From: an uncultured Eubacteriales bacterium
Lineage (GTDB): Bacteria > Bacillota > Clostridia > Oscillospirales > Acutalibacteraceae
Direction of reading: 5' to 3'
DNA: 17,559 bases
Assembly: GCA_934486455.1 (NCBI GenBank)
Contig: CAKSPR010000037.1
Span: 1 to 17,559 of the forward strand
Shown here: piece by piece, positions 8,174 to 15,281 of the stretch
Layout of the letters: each line of letters opens with the position of its first letter
Numbering within the stretch: position 1 is the first letter of the stretch
The notes under the pieces: generated by a model
The model's database searches: none
Seen by the model: only the letters and a program-made list of their open reading frames with translations
What the model was told of the DNA's origin: nothing
Program-made: the position numbers and the translations under genes

Positions 8174-10051
8174 ATGAAAAAAATAAAGGGGTTTCTCCCT
8201 TCGGCGAGCCTTATTATATGGGATATAATCTCGGTCGCCATATCGGTCACTTTGGCCATTACCCAAACCTTCTGGAGCTTTTACCAGGTTCCGCCCTATT
8301 ACGAGCACAACCGCCTGCTTTTTATCGTCGCTCTTTCGGCGGTGGTCATCGTGGCCAATACCATTTGCGGATGCTATAACCGCGTGCTGAGAGCCATCGG
8401 ATTTTCCGATATTATCCACCAGGGCGTATCGGTGCTTATAACAATGGGCGTTGTGGTCATCGGAGATGCGGCCGCCCGCCACATCTACATGCTTCGCAAT
8501 CCCGACGCCGCCGACAGCACGGGCTTTTTGCCTCCCACGGCCTATCTGATAATCGGCATGTCGCTCATAATCCTTTCGGTTATCGGGCGCGGCTGCGGCA
8601 GATTTTTTGCCGTCCTCAAGGAGACAAGTCTTAAGAGCAAAACCGCCGATCCGGTTATAATATACGGTGCAGGCGAAACCGGCACATACCTTCTTAAAAA
8701 GATAAACGGCCATTCCGAAACCGACATGCGAGTGGTGGCCTTTATCGACGACGATGTTTCCCTCCACGGACGAAAGATCGAACGGGTAAAGATCGTCGGC
8801 GGCAAGGAAAAGCTGGATGAAACCATTGTAAAATACGGCGTTAAGCAGGTCATAATCGCCATTCCCACGGCCGAGAGAGAAACCATTCTCGACATACTTG
8901 ATGTCTGTAAAAAACATCATTGCCGTACCCGCCGCTTCGGCACCATCGAGGAATCGGACAGCGAGCCGAAAAACATGGTCATGCGGGAGATAAATCTTGA
9001 ACAACTGCTCCACCGAGACAGCGTTTCCCTCAACATGGAAGTGGTGGAAAACTTTATAAAGAACAGGGTGGTGCTGGTAACAGGCGGCGCCGGATCTATC
9101 GGAAGCGAGATATGCCGTCAGGTGCTGCGTTTCGGATGTAAACAGCTTGTGGTTGTGGATTTCAACGAAAACGGACTCTTTTTCGTCGACAACGAGTTTA
9201 AGGAAAAATATGCCGGAAAGTTTGTTGTAAGGCTGGGCTCTATCAGGGAAAGGGAAAGAATGACCGAAATTTTCGACGAATTCAACCCCGAGATAGTTTT
9301 CCATGCCGCCGCCCATAAGCATGTTCCCATGATGGAAATAAACCCCCGCGAGGCCATTAAAAACAACGTTATGGGCACCGTAAATGTCTGCCAGGTGGCG
9401 GTTATGCACAAGGTCAGAAAATTCATCACCATCTCCACCGATAAGGCGGTCAACCCCACCAACATTATGGGCGCGTCAAAGCGTATAACCGAGCTTGTAA
9501 TGCAGATGATGGATACGGTATCCGACACCGATTTTGCCGCCGTGAGATTCGGCAATGTACTCGGCTCAAACGGCAGCGTTGTGCCCTTCTTCCGCGACCA
9601 GATTGCCAAGGGCGGCCCCGTAACCGTTACCCACCCCGACATGCGCCGCTACTTTATGACCATTCCCGAGGCCTGTCAGCTGGTGCTCGAGGCAGGCGCA
9701 ATGGCAAAGGGCGGGGAGATCTTTGTTCTTGACATGGGACAGCCGGTTCTCATAAGCGACCTTGCAAAGGACATGATTCGCCTTTCGGGATTCGAGCCCG
9801 ACAAGGACATTAAAATTATATACACCGGACTTCGCCCCGGCGAAAAGCTGTTCGAGGAAATAAGCCTTGCCGACGAGGATGTCGACCATACGACCAACAA
9901 AAAAATCATGATAATGAAGCCTATGCCCTTTGACGATTTCAAGCTTGCGGCAACCATAAAGGATCTTGAGGCCGCCGTGAGGGACGAAGACATCAGCCAC
10001 ATGTTCGGTCTTGTTAAAAAGCTTGTTCCCACCTTTGACCACAAGTCCTAA
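8174..10051 (+). CDS. Membrane-bound UDP-sugar 4,6-dehydratase (CapD/PglF/FlaA1-type)
   Basis: A 625-residue polysaccharide biosynthesis protein, expected to convert a UDP-HexNAc (typically UDP-GlcNAc) to the 4-keto-6-deoxy sugar using bound NAD, on the inner membrane face. GGAG at 8160-8163 precedes the ATG. Four hydrophobic helices (about 11-33, 48-67, 80-98, 122-138) are followed by a first Rossmann domain (VIIYGAGETG, about 161-170) and a second, catalytic extended-SDR domain with TGGAGSIG (303-310). The active-site run STDKA supplies T422, D423 and K424. M432 stands where classical SDR enzymes have tyrosine, with K436 four residues on. The same Tyr-to-Met change is known in PglF-type long dehydratases, so it does not imply inactivity. 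The next gene starts 12 bases after the stop, so the two are co-transcribed. Capsule, exopolysaccharide or protein glycosylation are all possible destinations. Confidence 0.93.
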   Translation: MKKIKGFLPSASLIIWDIISVAISVTLAITQTFWSFYQVPPYYEHNRLLFIVALSAVVIVANTICGCYNRVLRAIGFSDIIHQGVSVLITMGVVVIGDAAARHIYMLRNPDAADSTGFLPPTAYLIIGMSLIILSVIGRGCGRFFAVLKETSLKSKTADPVIIYGAGETGTYLLKKINGHSETDMRVVAFIDDDVSLHGRKIERVKIVGGKEKLDETIVKYGVKQVIIAIPTAERETILDILDVCKKHHCRTRRFGTIEESDSEPKNMVMREINLEQLLHRDSVSLNMEVVENFIKNRVVLVTGGAGSIGSEICRQVLRFGCKQLVVVDFNENGLFFVDNEFKEKYAGKFVVRLGSIRERERMTEIFDEFNPEIVFHAAAHKHVPMMEINPREAIKNNVMGTVNVCQVAVMHKVRKFITISTDKAVNPTNIMGASKRITELVMQMMDTVSDTDFAAVRFGNVLGSNGSVVPFFRDQIAKGGPVTVTHPDMRRYFMTIPEACQLVLEAGAMAKGGEIFVLDMGQPVLISDLAKDMIRLSGFEPDKDIKIIYTGLRPGEKLFEEISLADEDVDHTTNKKIMIMKPMPFDDFKLAATIKDLEAAVRDEDISHMFGLVKKLVPTFDHKS

Positions 10052-10063
10052 AGGGGGATAACA

Positions 10064-10753
10064 GTGACAAAACAGTTTGAAAATCTGCCCGAGTGCGTCA
10101 GGCTGCCCGAGGTCAGACCTTATTTCGAGTCGCTGAAAAACAAGGGCTTTCAGCTCTTTTTAAAGCGAGCCTTCGATATTTTTGCGGCCGCCCTGGTGCT
10201 GATAATTCTGTCCCCCGTGCTGATCATAGCCGCCCTGGGAGTCGCAATCGGGTCAAAGGGGCCTGTCTTTTATCTGCAGGAGCGGGTGGGCAAAAACGGC
10301 AAGCCCTTTAAAATAATAAAGTTCCGCACCATGATCGTAAACGCCGACAAGGCGGGAACCCAAATAACGGTCGGCGGGAGAGACCCGAGAATAACAAGGG
10401 TGGGCTATGTGCTGAGAAAGACCAGCGTGGATGAGCTCCCCCAGATGATAAACATTTTAAAGGGGGATATGAGCCTTGTGGGAACCCGCCCCGAGGTCAA
10501 AAAGTATGTGGACGAATATACCCCCGAAATGATGGCCACCCTGCTTCTGCGCCCCGGTGTTACGGGAAGCTCCAGCCTTAAATACAGCTGCGAAAACGAG
10601 ATGTTAAAGGACAAGCAGGATCCCGAGAGATATTATATCGAAAAGATACTGCCCGATAAAATGGCCATAAATCTCGAATATACAAGGGATTTTTCGGTTG
10701 CTCTCGACCTTAAAATTCTCTGTAAGACCGCCGTTTGCGTTTTCAAGAGATAA
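10064..10753 (+). CDS. Undecaprenyl-phosphate phosphoglycosyl transferase (bacterial sugar transferase)
   Basis: A 229-residue monotopic phosphoglycosyl transferase that moves a sugar-1-phosphate from a UDP-sugar to undecaprenyl phosphate, the first membrane step of surface glycan assembly. It starts with GTG at 10064. GGGGG just after the preceding stop codon acts as the ribosome site, so translation is tightly coupled to the dehydratase. A roughly 30-residue N-terminal extension precedes the membrane-dipping helix (about 36-62). Family motifs are GPVFYLQERVGKNGKPF, KFRTM, the catalytic pair D123-E124 in TSVDELPQ, and SLVGTRPE. The length matches the minimal PglC-like enzymes, without the multi-helix N-terminal half of WbaP. 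With the dehydratase upstream, the substrate is plausibly a UDP-4-keto-6-deoxy-derived sugar. No aminotransferase is present in the window. Confidence 0.94.
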   Translation: MTKQFENLPECVRLPEVRPYFESLKNKGFQLFLKRAFDIFAAALVLIILSPVLIIAALGVAIGSKGPVFYLQERVGKNGKPFKIIKFRTMIVNADKAGTQITVGGRDPRITRVGYVLRKTSVDELPQMINILKGDMSLVGTRPEVKKYVDEYTPEMMATLLLRPGVTGSSSLKYSCENEMLKDKQDPERYYIEKILPDKMAINLEYTRDFSVALDLKILCKTAVCVFKR

Positions 10754-10807
10754 CATTGATCGCCGTGCTTTGCGGCGGGCAGCAGTAAAAATACACAAGC
10801 ACCCCGG

Positions 10808-10839
10808 GCGAATTTTGAAACCTGAGTTTTGAAATTCGC
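10808..10839. repeat. 32-base near-perfect palindromic hairpin between transferase and regulator genes
   Basis: GCGAATTT (10808-10815) pairs with AAATTCGC (10832-10839). Inner T.G and G.T wobbles and an AAAC/GTTT stem give a 14-bp helix with a 4-base loop (CTGA). No T run follows on either strand, so it is not a standard terminator. It may be an RNA-stabilising hairpin, a factor-assisted end for the glycan operon, or an operator for the adjacent WYL regulator. A smaller CGCCG/CGGCG stem lies at 10761-10777. Confidence 0.65.
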
Positions 10840-10926
10840 TCTTGTAATACGCTTCTTTATTGCCGAGGCTGTGTTTTCGGTTTATCTGTTTTCCCTTTGT
10901 CAAATTGTTTTCAGGAGGTAAAGAAT

Positions 10927-11934
10927 ATGGCCGAAAGATCATCACCCAAGCAAAAGCTTCTTTGCATAGCCGACATTTTATTGAAGAAGACCGACGAATA
11001 CCACCCTCTCACAGCCGAGGAAATTGTGGCCGAGCTTGAAAAGAGGGGTATTTCGGCCGAGAGGAAGTCGGTCTGCGCCGATATAAGGGAGCTTTCGGAT
11101 TTCGGAATGGACATTTTAAAGACCCGCTCGACCAAAAGCGGATTTTATCTTGTCTCCCGCGATTGGGAGCCGGTGGAAATACGCCTGCTCTGCGACGCCG
11201 TGCTTTCGGCCGAATTTATCACGGGACAAAAGAGCCGCGAGCTGGTCGAAAACCTCTGCAGGAGCCTCAGCGAAAGCCAGGGGGCCGAAATTAAGAGTCA
11301 GCTTTTTATCGAAAACCGCAAAAAGGAAAAAAACGAGGAAATATACTATAACATCGACAAGATCCAGCGAGCCATTGCCGCAAAGAAAAAGATACACTGC
11401 ACCTATCGCCGCCGCAAGGCCGGGGAAAAGGGCAGGGTCATAACCGAGTCGAAGGAATTTACCGTCAGTCCCTACGCTCTTTTGTGGGAGGACGACAGAT
11501 ATTATCTCATCGGCAACAACGAAAAGTACGACAACCTTATGCACCTCCGTCTCGACCGCATAAAATCGGCAGAGATAACCGACCGCCCTGCCAGAAGTTT
11601 TGAGGAGGTGTCGGAATATAAAAACACCTTTGATGTGGCCGATTATGCGCGGAAAATATCCAATGCCTTCGGGGGAAAGACCGACACGGTCGAGCTGAAA
11701 TGCAAAAACGCCATGCTCGAACAGATGTTTGACCGCTTCGGTGACGACATACGCATACGCTCCGTGGACGAGCAGTGGTTTTCATTTAAGATAAGGGTGG
11801 CTCAAAGCGAGGGCCTTGTGGCCGACATAATTTCCTTCGGCGACGCGGTGGAGGTGCTTCGTCCCGCCGAGCTTCGGGAAGCGGTAAAACAAACGATCGA
11901 AAGGATATGTAACATATACAACCATAAGGAATAA
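10927..11934 (+). CDS. WYL-domain transcriptional regulator (HTH-WYL-WCX)
   Basis: A 335-residue cytoplasmic DNA-binding regulator. The start at 10927 is chosen because AGGAGGT (10913-10919) lies 7 bases upstream. Layout: an N-terminal winged helix-turn-helix (about 8-75, with PLTAEEIVAEL and the recognition-helix region RKSVCADIREL), a central WYL domain (about 145-218) and a C-terminal WCX domain (about 255-330). The signature WYL tripeptide appears as YYL (192-194), followed by the HLRLDRI segment whose arginines R208 and R211 are the expected ligand-contact region. WYL proteins are generally thought to sense nucleic acid or nucleotide ligands and control diverse systems, including mobile-element, DNA-damage and defence genes; the target here is unknown. 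It lies 173 bases after the transferase gene, beyond a palindrome that could be its own operator. No convincing promoter was found directly upstream, so read-through from the glycan operon is possible. Confidence 0.93.
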   Translation: MAERSSPKQKLLCIADILLKKTDEYHPLTAEEIVAELEKRGISAERKSVCADIRELSDFGMDILKTRSTKSGFYLVSRDWEPVEIRLLCDAVLSAEFITGQKSRELVENLCRSLSESQGAEIKSQLFIENRKKEKNEEIYYNIDKIQRAIAAKKKIHCTYRRRKAGEKGRVITESKEFTVSPYALLWEDDRYYLIGNNEKYDNLMHLRLDRIKSAEITDRPARSFEEVSEYKNTFDVADYARKISNAFGGKTDTVELKCKNAMLEQMFDRFGDDIRIRSVDEQWFSFKIRVAQSEGLVADIISFGDAVEVLRPAELREAVKQTIERICNIYNHKE

Positions 11935-12026
11935 TAAAGCGATAGAATCTTTATAAGCCCTTTCCCAAAACATGTCGTTTTAAAGAAAAACCGTCAACAT
12001 TACGCTGACACAATCGAATAAACGCT

Positions 12027-12066
12027 AAGCCGCCGCAGCCCATCGAGGATTGCGGCGGCTTTTTTT
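12027..12066 (+). terminator. Intrinsic terminator after the WYL regulator
   Basis: AGCCGCCGCA (12028-12037) pairs perfectly with TGCGGCGGCT (12051-12060), with one more A-T pair at the base, followed by six T (12061-12066). It lies about 90 bases after the stop codon. Confidence 0.93.
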
Positions 12067-12103
12067 GCGCCTGCGTCACTGCCTAAAGCGTATCCCGTCC
12101 TAC

Positions 12104-12244
12104 CGCTGAGGCGTCTCGGCTTTGCCGAGACCGGAGGGAGCGAAAACCCGCAGCCTTGACGATAAAATAAAGCCGCTTTTTAAATGCCGTGCTCACCTTT
12201 CATCGGTGCCTCCCTCCGTGTCAGCTGCGCTGACCGCCTCAGCG
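12104..12244. repeat. Composite inverted palindromic element (two facing copies)
   Basis: Copy 1 is CGCTGAGGCG (12104-12113), the hairpin GTCTCGGC-TTT-GCCGAGAC (12113-12131), then CGGAGGGAG (12132-12140). Copy 2 is in reverse orientation: CTCCCTCCG (12210-12218), the hairpin GTCAGC-TGC-GCTGAC (12220-12234), then CGCCTCAGCG (12235-12244). The outer 10-mers and inner 9-mers are perfect inverted complements. The two central stems differ in sequence yet each remains perfectly self-complementary. The 69-base centre shows no gene. This resembles a small non-autonomous mobile repeat or a REP-doublet-like unit. Confidence 0.7.
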
Positions 12245-12328
12245 CCTGCAGCCTTGCACCGCCGCCGTTTCAAGCCTTTGTGCATCATAATGTTATAGCC
12301 GTATATGACCGATTTCCCGATTTCCCGC

Positions 12329-12361
12329 AAAAAAAGAAGGCCGGATTTTTTCCCGGCCTCC
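12329..12361 (-). terminator. Intrinsic terminator after the left-most TasA-like gene
   Basis: Read on the minus strand, GGAGGCCGG (12361-12353) pairs over 9 positions, including one G.U, with CCGGCCTTC (12344-12336), followed by seven T (12335-12329). It sits 32 bases after the stop codon. Confidence 0.92.
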
Positions 12362-12393
12362 TGTTTTGTTTTATGCTTTGCTGTTGCGCCATG

Positions 12394-13599
12394 TTATGCG
12401 GCCTTAACTTCGTACCAATCGCCGTCTTTAACAACGGTATATCCTTCGGGAACGATGATCTCGCCCTCGCCTACCTCGGCGTTGGAAGGATCGAACTGAT
12501 AGAATCTTCCGCCCTTAACGGTAATCTTGGCGCCACTGCCGTCAAGGCAGTTAAGTGTCCACCTGGGAGTTACGCACTTAAATGTACCGCCGTTGATCTC
12601 GATCTGAGCGCTGCCGTCGGCGTAGATAAGGTCAAAGTGACTGTCGTGATCCGCGGGAACGCCTACCTGTCTAAAGTCGCCGCCGTTGATAACAACAGTA
12701 CAATTGTTACTTGCCCAAACGGCAACTGCCTCGTGCCAAAGTACCCATTCGTCGTTCTGCTTGGTCTCAAACTCTGCATATTCGGAATATACATCGGCGT
12801 TAATGGTGGTTTTGCCTCCGAGAACCTCAATGGTGCCGTCTTTACCGGAACCCTGAGTGTTCTGATCGATAACGCGGTCGGCTGCGTTGGTGGTAAGACG
12901 GCCGAGACGGGTAGCAGCCTTCTCGTCATACATATTATCGAAGCTGTCGTTCTCAACGGTAGCCTGGGTTGCGTAAACCTCAAGTCCGAGATCATAGATC
13001 TTTGCGGTCCAGCCCTTGCTCTTGGCATTGGCTTCGTTGCCGACTGTGGTGGGCATATAGATGACCACGGCCATAACGGGGGTAGACTCTCCGCCATTAA
13101 GTACCGACCACCCTTCGGTCAGCTGAACACCTTTTGTAAGGGGCTTTTCAACTGCCGAAATGGCGTCCCAGGCCTGCTGACGGTTCTCGAAGGGAGTTAC
13201 ATTGCTTGCAAGACCTATCTTAAGATAGTTGCCTAAAGAGAATTTGTTTCCGAGAACATTTTTGCCCTGAGTTTCTCTGTAATTGTGGGCAAATTCGGTG
13301 GAATATTTAAGAGCGAGGTTGCCGTTGTTTACGATTTTAAGATAAACATACTGGGTATAACCCGGCTCCCAAAGAGCGTTGTCGTCGAAAAGGGGAGTGT
13401 CCTTGTTGGCCTCGGCCCATTCCACGCCGTCTTTACTGTACATGAGCTTAACATCCAGATTACCCGCCTGAATCTTGTTGACGCCGGTGGTTGCGGTGTC
13501 GGTGAACCAGGCGAAGGTCGAGCCGATCAGCATTGCAAGACAAACGACCATAGCAAGTACGCTTGTGAGCAATGCTCTTTTTGTGTTTTTGCTGTTCAT
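12394..13599 (-). CDS. Secreted TasA/camelysin-like protein with beta-helix-type C-terminal half
   Basis: A 401-residue exported protein, probably structural. AGGAGGA at 13608-13614 precedes the ATG by 8 bases. Residues 1-30 form a SipW-cognate signal peptide (NTKRALLTS... ending GSTFA, then WFTDTA), the class cut by SipW-type signal peptidases before assembly of TasA-like fibres. Residues 31 to about 205 match the TasA/camelysin pattern: GVNKIQAGNLDV, LWEPGYTQYVYLKI, then a PTTVGNEA segment and ENDSFDNMYD as boundary. The rest holds GGDF/GGTF/GGRF turns typical of parallel beta-helix proteins, a WTLNCLD motif, FDPSN, and the ending EGYTVVKDGDWYEV. There is no LPXTG motif or C-terminal membrane anchor. 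It has its own promoter and terminator, so it is expressed separately from the three related genes to its right. Function as fibre, matrix or adhesin is inference. Confidence 0.85.
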   Translation of the reverse strand: MNSKNTKRALLTSVLAMVVCLAMLIGSTFAWFTDTATTGVNKIQAGNLDVKLMYSKDGVEWAEANKDTPLFDDNALWEPGYTQYVYLKIVNNGNLALKYSTEFAHNYRETQGKNVLGNKFSLGNYLKIGLASNVTPFENRQQAWDAISAVEKPLTKGVQLTEGWSVLNGGESTPVMAVVIYMPTTVGNEANAKSKGWTAKIYDLGLEVYATQATVENDSFDNMYDEKAATRLGRLTTNAADRVIDQNTQGSGKDGTIEVLGGKTTINADVYSEYAEFETKQNDEWVLWHEAVAVWASNNCTVVINGGDFRQVGVPADHDSHFDLIYADGSAQIEINGGTFKCVTPRWTLNCLDGSGAKITVKGGRFYQFDPSNAEVGEGEIIVPEGYTVVKDGDWYEVKAA

Positions 13600-13629
13600 T
13601 GTTTCTTTCCTCCTGAATTTTTTTAAAGT

Positions 13630-13657
13630 TGCAATTAAGATTACAGATACAATTGCA
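13630..13657 (-). promoter_or_regulatory. Inverted repeat at the start of the TasA-like transcript
   Basis: TGCAATT (13630-13636) and AATTGCA (13651-13657) are perfect inverted complements spanning roughly the first 28 bases of the predicted transcript. A further CAATTG lies inside the promoter at 13683-13688, overlapping the -35. The repeat could be a 5' mRNA-stabilising stem or a repressor operator. Confidence 0.45.
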
Positions 13658-13663
13658 GTCTAA

Positions 13664-13692
13664 ATAATATCACCGCAAAAAGCAATTGTCAA
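13664..13692 (-). promoter_or_regulatory. Extended -10 sigma-A promoter for the left-most TasA-like gene
   Basis: On the minus strand TTGACA (13692-13687), a 17-base spacer and TATTAT (13669-13664) are preceded by TG one base upstream of the -10. This makes a strong extended -10 promoter. Predicted start of transcription is near 13657, giving a leader of about 57 bases. Confidence 0.85.
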
Positions 13693-13819
13693 TGCCGTTT
13701 TTAACCAAAATTAAGCAACTTTTTTGTCGAAATTCCACATGGTCTGTATTACCTATCGGCGGCAATGAAATTTTTGCTTAAGCAAAAGAAAAAGGGAGTG
13801 CTTGTTGCCGTCCTTTTCG

Positions 13820-13853
13820 AAAAAACAAGGGAGACGGAGGTTCGTCTCCCTTG
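13820..13853 (-). terminator. Intrinsic terminator closing the three-gene TasA-like operon
   Basis: Read on the minus strand, CAAGGGAGACG (13853-13843) pairs perfectly over 11 bp with CGTCTCCCTTG (13836-13826), with a 6-base loop, followed by six T (13825-13820). It lies 34 bases after the stop of the preceding gene and isolates it from the next gene's promoter. Confidence 0.95.
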
Positions 13854-13887
13854 CAGGTTATGCTGTTAAAAGGTGTATTAAAAACGA

Positions 13888-15162
13888 TTATTTGGCAACG
13901 ACTTCGTACCAGTCGCCGTCCTGAACAACCTTATAACCGTCGGCAACAAAGTTTGCTGCAGGATTTTCCGACTTGCTGTTGGAAGGATCGTACTTATAGA
14001 ACTTTCCGCCCGTAACAACGATTTTTGCAGAGCCGTTTTTATATGCATCGTCATAGCAGTTAAGGGTAAAGTCAGCGCCGCCCTTGAAGGTGCCGCCCTT
14101 GATCTCTACGGTGCCGCCGGCATTATAAATGCAGCTGTTGCCGTCTTTACCGAGGAATGTGCCGCCTTCGATGGTCAGCTTTCCGCCGTTGTCAACGGTT
14201 ACGGCAGTGATGCTGTCCCTGCCGCCCGAAGCGTCAACGGTGCCGTTGCCGGTAATGGTGAGATCGCCGCCTGCGGTGACATCAATAACCGACTGGTAGC
14301 CGGTGGAGGTCATTTTCTGACCGTTGAGATTTATTGTGGTTGCATATCTTACAAACCAGCCGAAGGAACGGTCGGCGTCGGCACCGAGCAGGATGGAGGG
14401 ATTTTTATTTTCAAGCTCATCATACAAAGCGATGCCTGTTTGCTGAGCGTCTTTACCTGCAACGGGATAGGGCGCCTTTTCGTCATATTTGTTGTCGAAG
14501 CTGTCCGATTCGCTGCTTGCCTGGGTGGCGGTGAGAGCGAGGGAGAAGCGGATCCAGGGTGCGCCGTAGCTTCCTGCAACGGTGGAATCCCAGTTGGCTT
14601 CATTACCTACGGTCTCGGGCATACGTACAACAAGTGCGATATAATCGGCATCTGCATTAGCAAGAATGGTGCTGTCCTTGGTGTAGCTTTTATAGTCGAC
14701 CATATTTCCGGCTGCGGCTTTAACAGCCTCGTCGCGGTTTGCAAAGGTGCCTTCTGCGGCATTGATGCCCTCGGCTACGCCAATTTCAAGATACTTGGAA
14801 AGAAGTATCTGCTCGCCCTTGCTGTTCTTGGCATACTGATACTCAAAGGTATCGATGGTGCGGAGACGATATTTAAGAGCCAGAGAACCAAGGTTTGAAA
14901 CCTTAAGATAAACGACCTCGGTGTGGCCGGGTTCCCATTTGGTGTCCTCCGAGAAGAGGCTGACATTTGTGGCGTCGGCATACTTTGTGCCGTTCCAATA
15001 CTCAAAACCGACCTTAAGGTTGCCCGATACAATTTTGTTAACGCCGGTGGTTGCGGTATCGGTGAACCAGGCGAAGGTCGAGCCGATCAGCATTGCAAGA
15101 CAAACGACCATAGCAAGTACGCTTGTGAGCAATGCCCGTTTGGTAGATTTACTGCTTGTCAT
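13888..15162 (-). CDS. Secreted TasA/camelysin-like protein with GGTF beta-helix repeats
   Basis: A 424-residue paralogue of its neighbours. The start at 15162 (MTSSKS) is preferred: GGAGG (15175-15171) lies 8 bases upstream, and an earlier in-frame ATG at 15177 overlaps that ribosome site. A SipW-cognate signal peptide spans residues 1-31 (STFA then WFTD). The TasA-like domain follows, with GVNKIVSGNLKV, WEPGHTEVVYLKV, MPETVGNEAN and ENDSFDNKYD. The next part shows repeated turns (GGDLTITG, GGKLTIEGGTF, GGTVEIKGGTF) suggesting a right-handed beta-helix. It ends in the family block LNCYDDAY..., GGKFYKYDPSN, ADGYKVVQDGDWYEVVAK. It is last of the minus-strand operon, 107 bases after the preceding gene. 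No catalytic residues of polysaccharide lyases are recognisable, so a structural or adhesive role is favoured but not shown. Confidence 0.85.
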   Translation of the reverse strand: MTSSKSTKRALLTSVLAMVVCLAMLIGSTFAWFTDTATTGVNKIVSGNLKVGFEYWNGTKYADATNVSLFSEDTKWEPGHTEVVYLKVSNLGSLALKYRLRTIDTFEYQYAKNSKGEQILLSKYLEIGVAEGINAAEGTFANRDEAVKAAAGNMVDYKSYTKDSTILANADADYIALVVRMPETVGNEANWDSTVAGSYGAPWIRFSLALTATQASSESDSFDNKYDEKAPYPVAGKDAQQTGIALYDELENKNPSILLGADADRSFGWFVRYATTINLNGQKMTSTGYQSVIDVTAGGDLTITGNGTVDASGGRDSITAVTVDNGGKLTIEGGTFLGKDGNSCIYNAGGTVEIKGGTFKGGADFTLNCYDDAYKNGSAKIVVTGGKFYKYDPSNSKSENPAANFVADGYKVVQDGDWYEVVAK

Positions 15163-15213
15163 TGTGTTTTCCTCCATGTTTAATTTTTTTCAATGATAGA
15201 ATTTAAAGTACGA

Positions 15214-15281
15214 ATTACCCGTGATTTCCCCTCCGCCGTGATAGGCGGAGAGGACTTGGAAATCAGGATTTACCGGGGAAC
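15214..15281. repeat. 68-base direct repeat, copy 1 (spacer plus 3' gene end)
   Basis: Identical over 68 bases to 16679-16746. It covers the intergenic hairpin and the last codons of the upstream gene. The rest of the spacer is similar but not identical. This marks a tandem duplication whose junction includes the spacer. Confidence 0.9.
15223..15264 (-). promoter_or_regulatory. Intercistronic hairpin in the TasA-like operon, copy 1
   Basis: In the minus-strand RNA a 10-bp stem (15253-15244 with 15237-15228, including one G.U wobble) with a 6-base loop sits on an outer 5-bp GATTT/AAATC stem. The wobble is a C-A mismatch on the other strand, so the structure is better formed in the direction of the operon. 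No U run follows. A processing, stabilising or partial-attenuation hairpin is more likely than a full terminator. Confidence 0.7.

Larger units (their letters stand above)
11935..12393. other. Convergent intergenic region
   Basis: This 459-base gap lies between convergent transcripts. It holds the terminator of the WYL gene (12027-12066), a composite inverted palindromic element (12104-12244) and the terminator of the minus-strand secreted-protein gene (12329-12361). No gene is supported. A long plus-strand frame starting at 12184 is the antisense shadow of the secreted protein. Confidence 0.65.

Noticed and set aside
8150..9409. Long minus-strand open frame (419 codons)
   Set aside because: Antisense to the dehydratase gene, whose motifs and ribosome site are unambiguous. 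The minus frame shows only biased shadow composition.
12184..13236. Long plus-strand open frame (350 codons)
   Set aside because: It lies antisense to the first TasA-like gene, which has signal peptide, ribosome site, promoter and terminator. The plus frame has no such support and no family motifs.
15163..15213. Separate promoter for the last operon gene
   Set aside because: The A/T-rich spacer has no convincing -35/-10 pair at correct spacing. Co-transcription through the hairpin is the simpler reading.
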